The translations under genes were made by a program, and so were the position numbers. Positions 17,756-26,071 of a stretch of 64,000 nt of DNA are shown here, piece after piece. The DNA comes from Verrucomicrobiota bacterium (GTDB lineage Bacteria > Verrucomicrobiota > Verrucomicrobiia > Limisphaerales > J093), in the NCBI GenBank assembly GCA_016716505.1, contig JADJWF010000011.1, positions 806,001 to 870,000 on the forward strand. Reading direction: 5' to 3'. Each line of letters opens with the position of its first letter. Position 1 is the stretch's first letter. A model generated the notes under the pieces. That model had not been told where the DNA came from and made no database searches. It worked only from the letters and a program-made list of their open reading frames with translations.

Positions 17756-18688
17756 CTATTTCATCCGCTCGAAGGACTTGGTGAGGATTTGCCACGGGGC
17801 CAGGCCGACCACCTTCGCCTGGGCGTCGGCGTTGATCTTCGCCTCGAGCGCGTTCTTGGTCGGTCGCTGAACGCGGTAGAAGATGCCGAAGTATCCCGGA
17901 GCGGGCGCGCCCGCCAGCCGGTAGGCTGCCACCTCATCGGTCACGTCATGGTCGGTGGGTACCAGATTGAACGCCCCTCCCTTGCGGGGGTTCGCGGCGT
18001 CGAACGCACCCGGGTAGAACTCGACGCACTCGCTGAGGCATTCGATGAAGCTGAAGCCATCGTGGTCCAACGCCGCTTCCATCATTTGGAGGACGTGGTT
18101 CGGATTGGTGTGCGTTGTGCGCGCGACAAACGTGGCACCCGCGGCGATCGCCTGCCTGAGCGGATTGATCGGCTGGTCCACGGCACCCCAGATGTCCGTC
18201 TTGCTCTTGTAGCCGAGCGGCGACGTGGGCGAAGTCTGCTTCTTGGTCAGGCCATAGACCTCGTTATCCATGACGACCAGCGTCATCTTGATGTTCTTGC
18301 GGGCGGTGTGCGTGAAGTGGTTGCCGCCGATGGAAAAGGCGTCGCCGTCACCGCTGAACACAAACACGTGCAGGTCCGGCCGCGTGAGCGAGATGCCCGA
18401 GGCAAAGGGCAGGGCGCGGCCGTGGATGAAGTGTGCGCCATGCGCCTGCACGAAGTACGGGAAGCGGCTGGAGCAGCCAATCCCGGACACACTCACCACC
18501 TTCTCGTGCCACAGGCGACGCTTCTCGATCAGCTTGAAGTACAGCGCCAGCACCGAGAAGTCCCCGCAGCCGGGGCACCAGGTCGGGTGATCCGCGGCGA
18601 GTTCCTTCTTGGTGAGCGGCTTGCGATCTTCCGCCGGCGCGGCGGACGTTGACGACGGAGAAACGGGGGCGGAGGCAATGGCGTTCAT
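17756..18688 (-). CDS. korB: 2-oxoacid:ferredoxin oxidoreductase, beta (TPP-binding) subunit
   Basis: A 310-residue subunit beginning at ATG 18688 (MNAIASAPV). It has the family motif HPTWCPGCGDFSVL, then SGIGCSSRFPYF and the thiamine diphosphate/Mg site SGDGDAFSIGGNH followed by VVMDNEVYGLTKKQ. These are diagnostic of KorB/PorB/VorB beta subunits, which decarboxylate a 2-oxoacid with CoA and ferredoxin. It lies 43 bases after the alpha subunit gene on the same strand, so the two form a two-subunit enzyme typical of 2-oxoglutarate:ferredoxin oxidoreductase, with the gamma domain fused to alpha. 2-Oxoglutarate is the likeliest substrate, but pyruvate or branched oxoacids are not excluded. No separate ferredoxin subunit gene is next to it. 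Confidence 0.93.
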   Translation of the reverse strand: MNAIASAPVSPSSTSAAPAEDRKPLTKKELAADHPTWCPGCGDFSVLALYFKLIEKRRLWHEKVVSVSGIGCSSRFPYFVQAHGAHFIHGRALPFASGISLTRPDLHVFVFSGDGDAFSIGGNHFTHTARKNIKMTLVVMDNEVYGLTKKQTSPTSPLGYKSKTDIWGAVDQPINPLRQAIAAGATFVARTTHTNPNHVLQMMEAALDHDGFSFIECLSECVEFYPGAFDAANPRKGGAFNLVPTDHDVTDEVAAYRLAGAPAPGYFGIFYRVQRPTKNALEAKINADAQAKVVGLAPWQILTKSFERMK

Positions 18689-18731
18689 GGGAGGGATCGA
18701 AAGGGGACGGCGGCAATCGGCATCGGACCGT

Positions 18732-20561
18732 TCAAGCTTTGCTGAGGCGTTCCTCGACATCGTGGCGGATACGCTCGACGATCTCGCGCACCTTGAACGC
18801 GAGGCCGTCGGCCTTGTTGATGCCTCGAATCTTGTGGCTGCGATAGCGGGCGCGCAACAGCCCGGCCAGTTGGCCGTAGCCATAGACGCCCTCGTCGTTC
18901 ATCTCCACCACGCGGAGGTGCTCGAACGCATCGAAGATGTCCTCCAGCCCGAGCGGAAACGGATGCAGGTGCCGCAGGTGCAGGGCCGCGACCTGATGGC
19001 CGTCCGCGCGGGCCCGGTCCACGGCCTCGCGAATCGGCCCCATGGTGGAACCCCAGCCAACGAGAAGAAGCTGGCCGCTGCGGCAGCCGTACACCTCCGG
19101 TCGCGGCAGCGTGGTGGCCAGCGCCTGGAGCTTCCTGCGGCGCTTGGCCAGCATGGCCGCGTGCAGCTTGGGTGAACTGGTCGGATGACCCAGCTCGTCG
19201 TGCTCGAGGCCGGTGACCACGGGGTAGTTGCCGTTCAGCACGCGGGTGCCGGGGGCAAGGTGCCGGGTGATACCGTCCGCCGCCGTCAGGTCATACGGCT
19301 TGTGGGCTTGGACGGGTTCGAGCGGCAGTGGCAACTCCTGGCAGACTTGCTGCAGATTGGGTTCATCAAACGCCTCGATTCGTGAGGCGATCGCCTGATC
19401 GGTGAGGATGATCACCGGCACGCTGTACTTGCGGGCGATGTTGACGGCCTCGATGGCCATGTAGAAGCAGTCTTCCACGTTCGCGGGCGCGACCACGACA
19501 CGGGGGGCGTCTCCGTGCCCGCCGAAGCAGGCGATGTTCAGGTCGGACTGCTCGACGTTGGTGGGCAGGCCGGTGGACGGCCCGCCGCGCTGCACGTCCA
19601 CCACCACCAACGGCATCTCGGCCATGACGGCCCACCCCAGCGCCTCGGTTTTGAGCGAAAGCCCTGGCCCGCTGGAGCCGGTGACGGCCACGCGGCCGGC
19701 GTAGCTCGCGCCCAGCGCCATCGAGATCGAGGCGATTTCATCCTCACACTGGACGAAGGTGCCGCCGTACTTGGGCAGCTCGCGGCGGAGCAACTCCATG
19801 ATGTCCGACCAGGGCGTGATCGGGTAACCCGCTCCGAACCGCACGCCGGCGGCGATCAACCCGTAGGCGAGCGCCTCGTTGCCGGTCATCACCACCTGCC
19901 GGACGCCCCGCGCCTTCGCGTCGGCGAACTGGAATGTCTGGAGGATGTTCCCCAAGGAGTAGGCGTACCCGGCGTGGAAGGCGTTCAGGGCATTCTGCGC
20001 CACGCTGGCGTCCTTGCCGCCGAACCGCTCGAGGATGAGCGCCTCCAGCTTCGGCACCTCCAGATCGAACATCTTGGCCAGCAGCCCGAGGGCAAACACA
20101 TTCTTCCCCTTGTCGCGCGCCGTGCCGCCGATCGCTTCCACCGTCAGGCCGGAAATGGCGACGCCCACGTGATGATAATCGTCCTTCCACTCGGGTCGCG
20201 GCTCGACGTGGTCGGAGTCATACAGCACCACGCCACCTTTGCGCAGCGAGCCGATGTGTTCCTCGTAGGAATGCTGGTAAAACGCGAGCAGCACATCCGC
20301 CTCGTCGCCGGCACTGAGGATCTCCCCGGATCCCAGTCGAACTTGGTAGATCGAGGGTCCGCCGGAGATGGTCGAGGGGATGGTCATGTAGGTCATGACA
20401 TCCTGTTCGCTGCGGCCAGCCAGTCGGGCGAGGAAGCCGCCCAACGCCTGAATGCCGTCCTGGGAATTGCCGGCAATGCGGATCACCGCCTCGCGCAGTT
20501 GGACCCGCTGCGGTGCGGCGGGCGCGGTGGCGGCGGTTTCGGTTGTGGTAGTCGAAGTCAT
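18732..20561 (-). CDS. korA: 2-oxoacid:ferredoxin oxidoreductase, gamma-alpha fusion subunit
   Basis: About 609 residues from ATG 20561 (MTSTTTTETA). An upstream in-frame start at 20648 would only add an unconserved 29-residue extension. Residues about 20-200 are the gamma domain (VIRIAGNSQDGIQALGGFLA), and the remainder is the alpha domain with MTGNEALAYGLIAAGVRFGA, YPITPWSDIME and SSGPGLSLKTEALGWA, hallmarks of KorA. Together with the beta gene 43 bases downstream it forms a ferredoxin-dependent 2-oxoacid oxidoreductase, used in the oxidative TCA cycle of many bacteria or reductively in CO2 fixation. Direction cannot be told from the sequence. The gene is divergent from the DegT-type aminotransferase across a 241-base gap that must contain both promoters. 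Confidence 0.93.
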   Translation of the reverse strand: MTSTTTTETAATAPAAPQRVQLREAVIRIAGNSQDGIQALGGFLARLAGRSEQDVMTYMTIPSTISGGPSIYQVRLGSGEILSAGDEADVLLAFYQHSYEEHIGSLRKGGVVLYDSDHVEPRPEWKDDYHHVGVAISGLTVEAIGGTARDKGKNVFALGLLAKMFDLEVPKLEALILERFGGKDASVAQNALNAFHAGYAYSLGNILQTFQFADAKARGVRQVVMTGNEALAYGLIAAGVRFGAGYPITPWSDIMELLRRELPKYGGTFVQCEDEIASISMALGASYAGRVAVTGSSGPGLSLKTEALGWAVMAEMPLVVVDVQRGGPSTGLPTNVEQSDLNIACFGGHGDAPRVVVAPANVEDCFYMAIEAVNIARKYSVPVIILTDQAIASRIEAFDEPNLQQVCQELPLPLEPVQAHKPYDLTAADGITRHLAPGTRVLNGNYPVVTGLEHDELGHPTSSPKLHAAMLAKRRRKLQALATTLPRPEVYGCRSGQLLLVGWGSTMGPIREAVDRARADGHQVAALHLRHLHPFPLGLEDIFDAFEHLRVVEMNDEGVYGYGQLAGLLRARYRSHKIRGINKADGLAFKVREIVERIRHDVEERLSKA

Positions 20562-20802
20562 GGAACGACGCGGCAACCCGCGTGACCGGCCAACCGTGGT
20601 CGCCAAATCCACCGGATTGCTTGAAGTGCGCGGGACACTACTCATCACCTCCGCTGTGTCAAACGGGAAGGGCGGCTAACCGCAGTCGCAAGAGGTTGCC
20701 CCGCCGCGAGCTGCCGATCCGCGGGGGCGGGCGGCTGCGCCGAATTCAGGTCAACCCCGGCGGTTGCGCGCCGGCCGGTTTTACGGCTAACTCGGCCCTC
20801 GG

Positions 20803-21954
20803 ATGAACGACCCGGCCAACTCGAGCCCGTCCCCGGTTTTGCCTGCGGGCGAACCCGTACCCTACCTGGACCTCGCCGCGCAAATGCGCCCGCTGCGGGC
20901 TGAGGTGGACGCGGCCATCGCCGCCGCGCTGGACCGGTGTTCCTTCGTGCTGGGGCCGGATGTCGCCGCATTCGAGCGAGAGTTCGCTGCCGTGTGCGGC
21001 GCCCAACATTGCGTGGCGTTCAACAGCGGCACCTCGGCCCTGCACGTGGCCCTGCGCCTCCTGGACATCGGCCCCGGAGACGAAGTCATCACGACGCCCT
21101 ACACGTTCGTCGCCACCAGTTGGGCGATCCGGTACGTCGGCGCGCGCCCGGTGTACGTGGACATTGATGACCAAACGTTCAACCTCGATCCCCTCAAGGT
21201 CGGCCGCGCGATCACGCCCCGGACCAAGGCAATGTTGCCGGTGCATCTGTATGGGCAACCTTGTGCCTTGGGGCCCCTGCTGGAGATTTGCCAGCACGCT
21301 GGCATCCCGCTGGTCGAGGACGCCGCACAGGCGCACGGCGCGCTCTATGGCGGCCGGCCGGTCGGCGCGCTGGGGCGCCTGGGGGCGTTCAGCTTCTACC
21401 CGGGCAAGAACCTCGGCGCGTACGGCGAGGGCGGCGCCCTGACCATGAATGACGACGCGCTCGCGGCGCGTGCCCGCTCCCTCCGTGACCACGGTTCCAC
21501 CCGCCGGTATTACCACGACGAACTCGGCTACAACTACCGGATGGAGGGCCTGCAAGGTGCGATCCTGCGCGTGAAGCTCCAGCGCCTGGCGGCCTGGACT
21601 GCCGCGCGCCGCCGCGTGGCGCGGCGTTACCAGGAACTCCTCGCCGATACCCCGCTGCGCCTCCCACAGGAAGCCGAAGGAAGCCAGAGTGTCTGGCACC
21701 TGTTCGTCGTCCGGCATCCGGATCGGGATGCCCTCAAGGCGCATCTGGAAGCCGCTGGGATTGGTTGCGCGCTGCACTACCCCTTGCCGCTGCACCTCCA
21801 GAAATGCTTCGCGGACCTCGGCTATCGGGAGGGCGATTTCCCCGTCGCCGAGCAGACGGCCCGGGAATGCCTGGCGCTCCCGATCTATCCCGAATTGACC
21901 GATGCCCAGATCGAACGGGTGGTCGCGGTCATCAAAGGGTTCTTCCAGCGCTGA
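20803..21954 (+). CDS. DegT/DnrJ/EryC1/StrS-family PLP aminotransferase
   Basis: A 383-residue PLP-dependent sugar-aminotransferase family protein. The N-terminal VPYLDLAAQMRPLRAEV is the typical opening of this family. Also visible are NSGTSALHVALRLLDIGPGDEV, the cofactor-binding VEDAAQAHGA with Asp173, and the internal-aldimine lysine Lys202 in FSFYPGKNLGAYGEGG. The C-terminal LPLHLQKCFADLGY and LALPIYPELTDAQIERV also match. Members transaminate keto-sugars attached to nucleotides for lipopolysaccharide, glycan or antibiotic sugars. No other sugar-nucleotide gene is adjacent, so the substrate is unknown. The start at ATG 20803 fits family length. It is divergent from korA. Confidence 0.92.
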   Translation: MNDPANSSPSPVLPAGEPVPYLDLAAQMRPLRAEVDAAIAAALDRCSFVLGPDVAAFEREFAAVCGAQHCVAFNSGTSALHVALRLLDIGPGDEVITTPYTFVATSWAIRYVGARPVYVDIDDQTFNLDPLKVGRAITPRTKAMLPVHLYGQPCALGPLLEICQHAGIPLVEDAAQAHGALYGGRPVGALGRLGAFSFYPGKNLGAYGEGGALTMNDDALAARARSLRDHGSTRRYYHDELGYNYRMEGLQGAILRVKLQRLAAWTAARRRVARRYQELLADTPLRLPQEAEGSQSVWHLFVVRHPDRDALKAHLEAAGIGCALHYPLPLHLQKCFADLGYREGDFPVAEQTARECLALPIYPELTDAQIERVVAVIKGFFQR

Positions 21955-22029
21955 CTACGCCCAGTCCGGCAGGCGTTCGGTGGCATGACGCGGGGTCGTG
22001 GCGAACGCGAGCGTCGGCAGTGACCCGCG

Positions 22030-22590
22030 TCAGATTCGCAAGCGCCAGCCGTTCTCCCACAGGTGGAACTGGTACAGCGCGGCGATCATCAGTGAGTGGT
22101 GAAAGCGGCCCGTGGCCATCAGCTCGGGCAGGGCGCTCAGGGGCATCACGTGGGTGGCGAGGTCTTCGCCGGAGTCGAGGTCCAACGCATGGCGGCGCAC
22201 GCAGTTTTCCACCAGGACCGTGTGACAGGCGTTGTTCAGGATGGCCGGATTCGGCGCCACCCGGCCGATCAAGCGGGCGTTTTCGCCTTCAAATCCGGTT
22301 TCCTCGCGTAATTCCCGAATCCCCGTCTCCACCGGCGAGGCGTCGGCTCCATCCATGACGCCCCCCGGGATCTCGAGGTCCACTGAATCGGTCCCATGCC
22401 GGTACTGCTCGACCAGAACGATCTGCCGGTCCGGCGTGAGGGCGATGACGTTCACCCAATCGGGGCATTCGAGCACGTGGAATTCCATTTCCCGTCCGGT
22501 GCGCGGGGAGGTTTTGAAATCCCGGCGCAGGCGAAACACGTGATAGTCCCCGCGCAACTCCGAGCGGACCAGCGGCCAACGTTGAATCAT
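22030..22590 (-). CDS. Nudix hydrolase (ADP-ribose pyrophosphatase-like)
   Basis: A 186-residue protein from ATG 22590 (MIQRWPLVRSEL). The frame stays open upstream to 22827, but the extension is Arg/Pro-rich and unconserved in look. The Nudix box core RELREETGF is intact and preceded by IPGGVMDGADASPVETGI, where the first box glutamate appears replaced (Asp/Ala) with a one-residue register change. VNVIALTPDRQIVLVEQYRHG and DLEIPGG are typical of ADP-ribose or nucleoside-diphosphate-sugar hydrolases. It is convergent with the aminotransferase gene, 75 bases from its end. The substrate is inferred only at subfamily level. Confidence 0.85.
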   Translation of the reverse strand: MIQRWPLVRSELRGDYHVFRLRRDFKTSPRTGREMEFHVLECPDWVNVIALTPDRQIVLVEQYRHGTDSVDLEIPGGVMDGADASPVETGIRELREETGFEGENARLIGRVAPNPAILNNACHTVLVENCVRRHALDLDSGEDLATHVMPLSALPELMATGRFHHSLMIAALYQFHLWENGWRLRI

Positions 22591-22978
22591 GGGGCTAACG
22601 CTGCCGGTCACCGCTGGAACTGGCCAGCGCGGAATGAATGACCTGCCCACCTTCACCCGCTTGTTCCGTCTGGGATTCATGATGGGGCCGGGAGCGCGCG
22701 CTGAGGGCGGAAGACGCGAGGCAACGCTCGGCGAATCTTGCGGGAAGGATTGCGTTGCCACCCCGGGCTCAGCACCAGCCGCACGGTCGAGCGCCACTGG
22801 GGCGGGTGAACCAGAAAGTTTGGCCACCGCCTACCAGTGCTGTCCTCAGAAAGGCCAGCGTCAACCGACCGGAGCGCTCACGGATTCTCGCGCCGTCCCG
22901 CATCAGGGCAGCGGGCTACGGTCCGCCCTCCAAGAAATCAGTTGAAGCGCGCGGCCAGATTCCGCCGAATACGCAGGC
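22591..22978. other. Intergenic region, 388 bases, between divergent genes
   Basis: It lies between the Nudix gene (leftward) and the 165-residue protein gene (rightward) and so should hold both promoters. The Nudix frame remains open into it as far as 22827. I see no tRNA, clear terminator, repeat or convincing small gene. Confidence 0.4.
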
Positions 22979-23476
22979 ATGACGAGCACGCTCACCGAAG
23001 CCCAACGCGGCCAGGTCGCCACCTGGCTGGCCGAGGGCCTGAAGTTGTCCGAGATTCAGAAGCGGCTGGAGACGGAGTTTGGTCTCCGGCTGACCTACAT
23101 GGAGGTCAAGTTCCTGATTGGCGATCTGCAGTTGATGCCCAAGGATCAGGAGCCCTCCAAGGCATCTGACGCCGCCGTGCTCGGCGCCGGCCAGAGCGTG
23201 CCCCAGTCAAGCCCGCCCGGCGGTGCCCCGCCGCCGCCCGCTTCACCGGCCCCCAGCCCCGGCGCGGTCGCTGTGTCCGTGGATCAGATCACCCGACCGG
23301 GCGCGATGGTCAGCGGCAAGGTGACCTTTGCCGACGGGCAAAAGGGTGTTTGGTACGTGGATCAAATGGGCCGGCTGGGCCTCGCGCCGGAGCAGAAGGG
23401 CTACCGCCCGTCCGCCGCCGACATGCGGGAGTTCCAAATCGCGCTGGATCGCGAACTGGCCCGGCTGGGCATGTAA
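22979..23476 (+). CDS. Hypothetical protein: helical N-domain, Pro-rich linker, C-domain
   Basis: A 165-residue protein beginning MTSTLTEAQRGQVATWLAEG. Residues 1-55 form a helical, helix-turn-helix-like segment (GLKLSEIQKRLETEFGLRLTY). Residues about 60-98 are a Pro/Ala/Ser linker, and residues 100-165 form a small domain with VSGKVTFADGQKGVWYVDQMGRLGL. I believe this layout is conserved in Verrucomicrobiota, but I cannot name a function. The N-terminal segment could bind DNA or be a simple coiled domain. There is no export signal. Its stop is directly followed, in the same frame, by a decayed coding remnant that has no start codon of its own. Confidence 0.75.
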   Translation: MTSTLTEAQRGQVATWLAEGLKLSEIQKRLETEFGLRLTYMEVKFLIGDLQLMPKDQEPSKASDAAVLGAGQSVPQSSPPGGAPPPPASPAPSPGAVAVSVDQITRPGAMVSGKVTFADGQKGVWYVDQMGRLGLAPEQKGYRPSAADMREFQIALDRELARLGM

Positions 23477-24542
23477 GCGGCCGGGCCGCCGCACACTCCG
23501 CGCCGCCACCTGCTCTCGCGCATCGAGGTCTCGGCGGACGGGCGCACGGTCACACTGTTCTTTCTCGAGAACTTCCCCGGGGCGGTGCGGGCGGCTGTGC
23601 GCTTCGATGGTGACGGCCTGCCGGAAGCGGACGGCAAGCCGCTCGACGCCGACGGCGACGGCCGCAGCGACGGGGAGGAACTGGTTGCGGGGGAGAATCC
23701 GCTTTTGCCCGCGGCCGCCGCGGATCATCGGCCTCGCGCCCGGACGCGGCGCGCTGGCCGGCGAACTCAACCTTCGCGGCCTGTTCGTGGATGACACGCC
23801 GCTGTTGGAGCTGGCGACGCCCTTGGCGCGGGAGGCCGGGGCGAGCGTGCAGATCGGTTCGTTCGGCACGCTGCGGATTCTGCCCGGGATCGAGTTCGAC
23901 GTGACCGAAGGGCTCGGCCTGCGGGTCGGGGGAACCCTGCTGAACGAGGGCGTGGTCCGCACCGCCGACGGGCTGACGGGCACGGCGGACGCGGCCGGCG
24001 GCGGCACGGTGCTCAACCGCGGCCGGCTGGAAGCCCGCAGCGGGCTGCTGCGCCTGCCCCGGGTCCGGCAGACCGAAGGCCGCGTCCACCTCGCGGGCGG
24101 CGCCTTGACCTGCCTGCAGGGGCTGGAGCTGGAGGGCGGCGAGCTGGTTGGCGCGGGCGACCTCTACGCCGACCTGGCCAATGAGGGCGGCACGGTGTCC
24201 CCGGGCGGGGACGGGACCGGCACGCTGGCCATCGGGCGGGAGCCGGCAAGCGGCCGGGGCGGGGCGTTTCGCCAGGGCGGAAGCGGCCAGCTGATCCTGA
24301 ATGTCGCGTCGCGGGACCGCCACGACCGGGTCACCGTGGACAAGAACGCGACCTTGGGCGGCGTGCTCGAGGTGCGGCTGGCCGAAGGGTTCATCCCGGC
24401 GGAGGGCGACGTGTTCACGCTGCTGGCCTGGCAGGGAGTCGGGGCGGGCGCCTTCGACGAGGTGCGTTTGCCGGCGCTGCCCGGCGACCGGCGCTTCGCG
24501 GTGGTGCAGGAGACGCAGGCGCTGAAGCTGGTGGTGCGGTGA
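23477..24542 (+). pseudogene. Remnant of a secreted beta-solenoid (autotransporter-like) protein
   Basis: Coding-like sequence without an obvious start. Directly after the previous stop, one frame reads RIEVSADGRTVTLFFLENFPG and then calcium-type repeats (DGDGLPEADGKPLDADGDG, EELVAGENPL) to about 23,720. Coding character then jumps to a different frame (IIGLAPGRGALAGELNLRGLF) that continues to TGA at 24542 with beta-solenoid repeats (GTLLNEGVV, TVLNRGRLEA, LVGAGDLYADLANEGG) and an autotransporter-strand-type end (EGDVFTLLAWQGVGAGAFDEV). A frameshift plus a missing 5' end argue for a decayed gene fragment. Alternatively an assembly error fused two neighbours. No passenger function can be told. 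Confidence 0.6.
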
Positions 24543-24733
24543 GGCCAGTGGTTCTTGGGGGCGATTCCCGGAGGGTATCGTCGGCATCTCCCGGTGGCCC
24601 TCTCGCCAGCCCTCGCCGCAGATTGAGAATGGCGTTGCGCGCGCAGCGGCTTCCTTCCTAGCTTCCGGGCGGCGTCCGGTCCGCGATGCCGGACGAACCG
24701 TGGAATTAGTCGCGCGAAAACTCTGCCAGACAC

Positions 24734-25816
24734 ATGATCACGACCATTGAAAAACACCTCGGCGACAAGGCCGACTACCTGAAGTTCAACACCCCCAAGA
24801 TTCCGAAGGAGCGGCTGCACCTCCCGGGCCCGGATTGGGTGGACCGCATCTTCGCCCCGTCCGACCGCAACAACCGGGTCCTGGCGAATCTGCAGCGGCT
24901 CTACGGGACAGGCCGCCTCGCCAATACCGGCTACCTTTCGATCCTCCCGGTGGACCAGGGCATCGAGCACTCCGGCGGCGCGAGCTTCGCGAAGAATCCG
25001 GACTACTTCGACAGCGAGAACATCGTGAAGCTGGCGATCGAGGGCGGTTGCAACGCGGTGGCCTCGACCTACGGCGTGCTGGGGTCGGTCGCCCGCAAAT
25101 ACGCCCACAAGATTCCCTTCCTGGTGAAGATCAATCACAGCGAGTTGCTGACCTACCCGAACAAGGCCGACCAGATCATGTACGGCACCATCAAGCAGGC
25201 GGCGGACATGGGCTGCGCAGCCGTGGGCGCGACCATCTACTTCGGCTCGGCGGAGAGCGGCCGGCAGATCGTCGAGGTCAGCCAGGCGTTCGCGATGGCG
25301 CATGAATTGGGCATGGCCACCGTGTTGTGGTGCTATCTCCGTAACAGCGCCTTCAAGGTGAAGGGGGCCGACGGCAAGGCCACGGATTACCATGTGTCCG
25401 CCGACCTCACCGGGCAGGCCAATCATCTCGGCGTCACCATTCAAGCCGACATCATCAAACAGAAGCTCCCGGAGAACAACGGCGGCTACAAGGCGTTGAA
25501 CCTGGGCAGTTCGGGCTACGGGAAGTTTGACGAGCGCATCTACACGGACTTGTGCAGCGAGCACCCGATTGATCTGTGCCGTTACCAGGTGGCGAACTGT
25601 TACATGGGGCGTGCCGGGCTCATCAACTCGGGTGGCGAATCCAAGGGCAAGGGCGACCTCGAGGCTGCCGTGCTCACGGCGGTCATCAACAAGCGTGCCG
25701 GCGGCATGGGCCTGATTTCGGGCCGCAAGGCGTTTCAGCGGCCGATGAAGGAAGGCGTGGCCCTCCTGAACGCGATTCAGGACGTGTATCTCTGTCCCGA
25801 AGTGACGGTGGCGTGA
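24734..25816 (+). CDS. fbaB: Class I fructose-bisphosphate aldolase (DhnA/FbaB type)
   Basis: A 360-residue glycolytic/gluconeogenic enzyme of the archaeal-type class I aldolase family, cleaving fructose 1,6-bisphosphate via a lysine Schiff base. Characteristic segments are YLSILPVDQGIEHSGGASF, the NIVKLAIEGGCNAVASTYG segment, IPFLVKINHSE, ATVLWCYLRNSAF and the phosphate-binding NSGGESKGKGDLEAAV...NKRAGGMGLISGRKAF. The length is standard for DhnA-like enzymes. It is a single-gene unit: 190 bases of non-coding sequence precede it and a strong hairpin terminator follows at 25844-25880. The ATG at 24734 (MITTIEKHLG) is the natural start. Confidence 0.95.
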   Translation: MITTIEKHLGDKADYLKFNTPKIPKERLHLPGPDWVDRIFAPSDRNNRVLANLQRLYGTGRLANTGYLSILPVDQGIEHSGGASFAKNPDYFDSENIVKLAIEGGCNAVASTYGVLGSVARKYAHKIPFLVKINHSELLTYPNKADQIMYGTIKQAADMGCAAVGATIYFGSAESGRQIVEVSQAFAMAHELGMATVLWCYLRNSAFKVKGADGKATDYHVSADLTGQANHLGVTIQADIIKQKLPENNGGYKALNLGSSGYGKFDERIYTDLCSEHPIDLCRYQVANCYMGRAGLINSGGESKGKGDLEAAVLTAVINKRAGGMGLISGRKAFQRPMKEGVALLNAIQDVYLCPEVTVA

Positions 25817-25843
25817 TTTCTTTACGGGGCAGCCCGAATGGGT

Positions 25844-25880
25844 CACCCCGCTCTCGTCGCCGGGGGCGGGGTGGCTTTTT
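25844..25880 (+). terminator. Rho-independent terminator after the aldolase gene
   Basis: CACCCCGC (25844-25851) pairs exactly with GCGGGGTG (25866-25873) around a 14-base loop and is followed by GCTTTTT. Located 27 bases after the aldolase stop, in the right orientation. Confidence 0.8.
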
Positions 25881-26071
25881 GCCGCGGCTTCAACCGCCTT
25901 TTCAACGACAGCGTTGCGTTGCAGGATTCGCCGCGCGGATTCGTTTGCGGTGAATGGCAGCCCGTAGGGAAAAGTGGATTCGATTTCGCGATAGCCATCC
26001 CAAGCGGCGACATTCCGCTTGACGGGACAGCTAGTGCGATTTGAATCCTAACCATCTTGGGTGACATTATC

